The position numbers and the translations under genes are program-made. A DNA stretch of 24,972 nt. Origin: UBA6770 sp965661115 (GTDB lineage Bacteria > Bacteroidota > Bacteroidia > Flavobacteriales_G > Salibacteraceae). Below the pieces are notes generated by a model. It did no database searches, was not told the DNA's origin, and worked only from the letters and a program-made list of their open reading frames with translations. Location of the stretch: the NCBI GenBank assembly GCA_965661115.1, contig CBFICO010000022.1, positions 1-24,972 of the forward strand, given 5' to 3'. Below are positions 22,352-24,972 of the stretch, in pieces; positions within the stretch are counted from its first letter, which is position 1, and each line of letters starts with the position of its first letter.

Positions 22352-22684
22352 ATGGATTACAAAAAAACAAACGCTTCACCTTCTACCATTACAAGAGACG
22401 TAATTGATTTAAGTAACGGAGTTGGAAATGTTTACGAATCATTGGTGCTCCTTTCAAAAAGATCGAATCAAATTAATCAAGAGATTAAAGAAGAATTAAC
22501 GGCTAAGTTGGAAGAGTTTGCTACTTCTCACGATAACCTAGAGGAAATTTTTGAAAATAGAGAGCAAATTGAAATCTCTAAATTCTATGAGCGTTTGCCA
22601 AAGCCTACAGCTATTGCTGTACAAGAGCTTTTAGAAGAAAAAATTTACTACAGAAAGCCAGAGGAATCTGACAAAATGGTGTAA
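22352..22684 (+). CDS. rpoZ: RNA polymerase omega subunit, Bacteroidota type
   Basis: A 110-residue protein; omega stabilises the beta-prime subunit of RNA polymerase. It starts MDYKKTNASPSTITRDVIDL and contains GNVYESLVLLSKRSNQIN, the fold of the conserved omega core (the 'R..A..IA..R..qi' helix of E. coli RpoZ) in its Bacteroidota form. The C-terminal acid-rich half ends EELLEEKIYYRKPEE. Short length, position between bamD and coaBC, and 4-nt and 6-nt gaps on its sides match the usual locus, so the identity is well supported even though sequence similarity to other phyla is low. Confidence 0.9.
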   Translation: MDYKKTNASPSTITRDVIDLSNGVGNVYESLVLLSKRSNQINQEIKEELTAKLEEFATSHDNLEEIFENREQIEISKFYERLPKPTAIAVQELLEEKIYYRKPEESDKMV

Positions 22685-22690
22685 GGCCAT

Positions 22691-23914
22691 ATGCTTAGAG
22701 GCAAAAAAATACTTCTGGGAATAACCGGAAGCATAGCGGCCTACAAAGCTACCTTTCTTGTACGAGAACTAATTAAAGCAGAAGCCGAAGTCAAGGTAAT
22801 TTTGACTCGGGCTTCTTTGGATTTTGTAACTCCTGTTACGTTATCCACATTGAGTAAAAACCCAGTCATTACAGATTTTTATATTGAAAAAACATCGGGC
22901 GAATGGGTTAACCATGTTGACCTTGGATTGTGGGCCGATTTATTGTTGATTGCTCCTGCGTCGGCGAACACCCTAGCTAAAATGAACAAAGGGGTTTCTG
23001 ATAATATTTTATTGACCACTTTTCTTTCTGCTCGCTGTCCGGTATGGGTGGCTCCTGCTATGGATTTAGATATGTATGCACACCCAGCTACCATCCAAAA
23101 TCTAAAAGATTTGGCAACTAAGAATGTGTATGTTTTAGAATCGCAAGAAGGAGAATTGGCATCGGGTTTGGTTGGTAAAGGCAGAATGCAAGAACCCGAA
23201 GATATTATAGCTGCTGTAAAAGAGTTCTTTGAACCGAAAAGCAATTTGAAGGGGAAAAAGGTACTGATAACTGCTGGCCCAACTAAAGAAAATATTGATC
23301 CAGTGCGGTATATAGGAAATCGATCTACTGGCAAAATGGGAATTGCTTTGGCAAACAGTTTTATCGAAAAAGGGGCGTATGTTACATTGGTTTTAGGTCC
23401 AACCTCTGAACCGATTGATGAAAAATACCTGAAAGTGATTCGCGTTCAAACAGCTGAGGAAATGTTGTCCGTTTGTTCTGAAAATTATGGTACAACAGAT
23501 ATTGCAGTGTTTGCTGCTGCGGTAGCTGATTATAAACCAAAAATTCAAGCTCAAGAAAAAATCAAAAAATCTTCGGAGGACCTACAAATAGAGCTAACTA
23601 AAAACCCTGATATTGCCGCACAATTGGGTAAGATTAAGCAAGCGACTCAAATAAACATTGGATTTGCGTTGGAGACCAATGATGAATTGCAGCACGCTGA
23701 AGGAAAACTCCAGAAGAAGAATTTTGATGCCATTGTGCTCAATTCCTTAAACGACAAAGGAGCAGGGTTTGGTCACAATACCAACAAGGTTACCTGGATT
23801 ACCAAAAACAATAAACTAATTGAATTGGAGTTAATGGAAAAACAAAAAGTAGCCGAAAAGATTGTACTTTTCACAGAAGATTTATTGAATGAAAAGAGCA
23901 CTAGTCCTTCTTAG
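22691..23914 (+). CDS. coaBC: Bifunctional phosphopantothenoylcysteine decarboxylase / phosphopantothenate-cysteine ligase
   Basis: A 407-residue two-domain enzyme of coenzyme A synthesis. The N-terminal flavin decarboxylase (CoaC, ~1-180) has GITGSIAAYK (10-19), catalytic His75 in WVNHVDLGLWAD and PASANT (89-94). The C-terminal ligase (CoaB, ~187-400) has TAGPTKENIDPVRYIGNRSTGKMG with Asn209, AAAVADYKP (274-282) and the lysine cluster KIKK (289-292). Two decarboxylase motifs are changed from the classical ones: PAMN is PAMD (Asp125), and the ACGD loop is ASGL (Ser158, in LASGLVGKGRM). I think these changes are shared by Bacteroidota relatives, but that is from memory. It overlaps the next gene by 26 nt. 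Confidence 0.95.
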   Translation: MLRGKKILLGITGSIAAYKATFLVRELIKAEAEVKVILTRASLDFVTPVTLSTLSKNPVITDFYIEKTSGEWVNHVDLGLWADLLLIAPASANTLAKMNKGVSDNILLTTFLSARCPVWVAPAMDLDMYAHPATIQNLKDLATKNVYVLESQEGELASGLVGKGRMQEPEDIIAAVKEFFEPKSNLKGKKVLITAGPTKENIDPVRYIGNRSTGKMGIALANSFIEKGAYVTLVLGPTSEPIDEKYLKVIRVQTAEEMLSVCSENYGTTDIAVFAAAVADYKPKIQAQEKIKKSSEDLQIELTKNPDIAAQLGKIKQATQINIGFALETNDELQHAEGKLQKKNFDAIVLNSLNDKGAGFGHNTNKVTWITKNNKLIELELMEKQKVAEKIVLFTEDLLNEKSTSPS

Positions 23915-24773
23915 TTTTTTAGTTGTTTTTGCAAGCTCATTCGCCCAAGAGGTTAAGTGCGAGGTATCTATCAACTTTAATAGATTGGATGGAGTTGACG
24001 TTACCATGTTTGAGGATATGAAACAAGCTGTTTATGAGTTTGTTAACAACCGAAAATGGACGGGTGATTTTTTTAAAGAAAACGAAAAAATTGAATTTAG
24101 TATCCTAATCGAGCTTGCTTCGGTTGAAGATAACACGAATTTTAGAGGCACTATTCAGATTCAAAGTAGAAGACCGGTTTTTAATTCTGCATACAACTCA
24201 ACTATCTTCAGTTTTAAAGATGAAAACTTTGAGTTTACCTACGACCGATTTGCAAACTTGGAGTATTCAGAATCTACCTATCTTAATAATTTAACCTCTG
24301 TGCTTGCATTTTACACCTATATGGTTATTGGCTATGATTACGATACGTATAAGCTACAAGGAGGAACACAGTATTTTCAAAAAGCGCAACAAATTGCTGG
24401 AGCTGCACAATCTAGCGCACCAGGTTGGGAAGTTGGTGAGCTAAGAAACCGAACGGCATTGGTTGAAAATCATTTGCAGCCAAGGTTCAGAAACTTGCGC
24501 ATTTGCATGTACGAATATCACCGAAAAGGGTTTGATCAAATGTCTGATGATGTTGATGCTGGAAGAGCAGCGGTTACAACTGCACTATTAAAGTTAGAAG
24601 GTGTTCACCGAAGTTTTCCAAACTCCTTTAACATGCGTGTTTTCTTCGATGCTAAGAATACTGAAATAATAAAACTGTACCAAGAAGCGCCGAGAGAAGA
24701 GAAAGAGAAGGTGCTCAAATTATTGAATACCGTTGATCCGGCCAACACCATCAATTATCAAAAAATATTGTAG
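23889..24773 (+). CDS. DUF4835 family secreted protein
   Basis: A 294-residue protein with a signal peptide (MKRALVLLSFLVVFASSFAQ) followed by EVKCEVSINFNRLDGVD, FEDMKQAVYEFVNNRKWT and IEFSILIELASVEDNTNFRGTIQIQSRRPVFNSAYNS, the conserved region of DUF4835, a Bacteroidota family of unknown function. The second half includes GYDYDTYKLQGGTQYFQKAQQI and LRICMYEYHRKGFDQM. No lipobox or membrane anchor is seen, so it is probably periplasmic. The ATG lies inside the end of coaBC, overlapping by 26 nt, which suggests coupled translation. Its constant place beside coaBC and recN in Bacteroidota is established; its function is not known. Confidence 0.9.
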   Translation: MKRALVLLSFLVVFASSFAQEVKCEVSINFNRLDGVDVTMFEDMKQAVYEFVNNRKWTGDFFKENEKIEFSILIELASVEDNTNFRGTIQIQSRRPVFNSAYNSTIFSFKDENFEFTYDRFANLEYSESTYLNNLTSVLAFYTYMVIGYDYDTYKLQGGTQYFQKAQQIAGAAQSSAPGWEVGELRNRTALVENHLQPRFRNLRICMYEYHRKGFDQMSDDVDAGRAAVTTALLKLEGVHRSFPNSFNMRVFFDAKNTEIIKLYQEAPREEKEKVLKLLNTVDPANTINYQKIL

Positions 24774-24776
24774 AAT

Positions 24777-24972
24777 ATGCTTTCTAGAATTAGCATTTCT
24801 AACTTCACACTTATCGATAAAATCGATATTTATCTGCAAACTGGGTTAACCACAATTACTGGCCAAACAGGTGCCGGGAAATCCATATTTTTGGGGGCTT
24901 TGTCACTAGTAACGGGAAAAAGAGCTAGCTCAGATTTACTTTTTGACGCAGAAAAAAAGTGTGTTATTGAGG
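24777..24972 (+). CDS. recN: DNA repair protein RecN (5' part, cut by window edge)
   Basis: The first 65 codons are present. MLSRISISNFTLIDKIDIYL is followed by a Walker A motif, GQTGAGKS (29-36), then IFLGALSLVTGKR, the opening of RecN, an SMC-like ATPase that acts in double-strand-break repair. The usual GETGAGKS has Gln in place of Glu here. It starts 3 nt after the DUF4835 stop, last in the visible bamD operon. The gene order agrees with the call; the rest lies outside the window. Confidence 0.88.
   Translation, partial: MLSRISISNFTLIDKIDIYLQTGLTTITGQTGAGKSIFLGALSLVTGKRASSDLLFDAEKKCVIE

Overview
This is a chromosomal segment from a member of the Bacteroidota, most likely a free-living Flavobacteriia or Cryomorphaceae-like marine lineage. 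Evidence: PorQ and a PorE-like OmpA protein (type IX secretion families), the bamD-rpoZ-coaBC-DUF4835-recN gene order, a split transketolase, a DUF4920 lipoprotein, an alpha-oxoamine synthase of the Bacteroidota sphingolipid/sulfonolipid type, an absence of obvious Shine-Dalgarno sequences, and six exact matches to the Bacteroidota -7 promoter box TAnnTTTG just upstream of gene starts. The genus cannot be named from this sequence. I saw no tRNA, rRNA, CRISPR array, transposase or phage gene.

Layout. 1-1355 (minus): the 5' part of porQ, then an uncharacterised winged-helix protein that looks like a degenerate nucleotidyltransferase. 1427-3925 (plus): aroC and an acidic amino-acid/dicarboxylate symporter. 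4020-9601 (plus): a large AsmA-like envelope protein with a coiled-coil tail, a TPR/PD40/OmpA protein with PorE-like architecture, and a DUF4920 lipoprotein, closed by a bidirectional terminator. 9730-12903 (minus): a three-gene operon in which the two halves of transketolase flank a von Willebrand A-domain protein, with gaps of 1 and 2 nt. 13193-14287 (plus): ychF. 14485-19813 (plus): parE, a small META-like lipoprotein and parC, the lipoprotein overlapping parE by 8 nt. 20138-21427 (minus): a PLP-dependent alpha-oxoamine synthase, convergent with parC across a shared terminator. 21538-24972 (plus): bamD, rpoZ, coaBC, a DUF4835 protein and the start of recN, tightly packed or overlapping.

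Most of the window is core housekeeping: the shikimate pathway, the pentose-phosphate pathway, chromosome decatenation, CoA synthesis, outer-membrane assembly and DNA repair. I found no convincing new multi-gene system such as a defence island. The points most worth following are the vWA gene between the transketolase halves; CoaBC with Asp and Ser at the positions of the classical decarboxylase Asn and Cys; a long charged ParC tail ending in a hexapeptide resembling a beta-clamp-binding motif; a pair of 70-bp dispersed repeats with inverted-repeat ends in two intergenic regions; and the nucleotidyltransferase-like protein without the catalytic motif.
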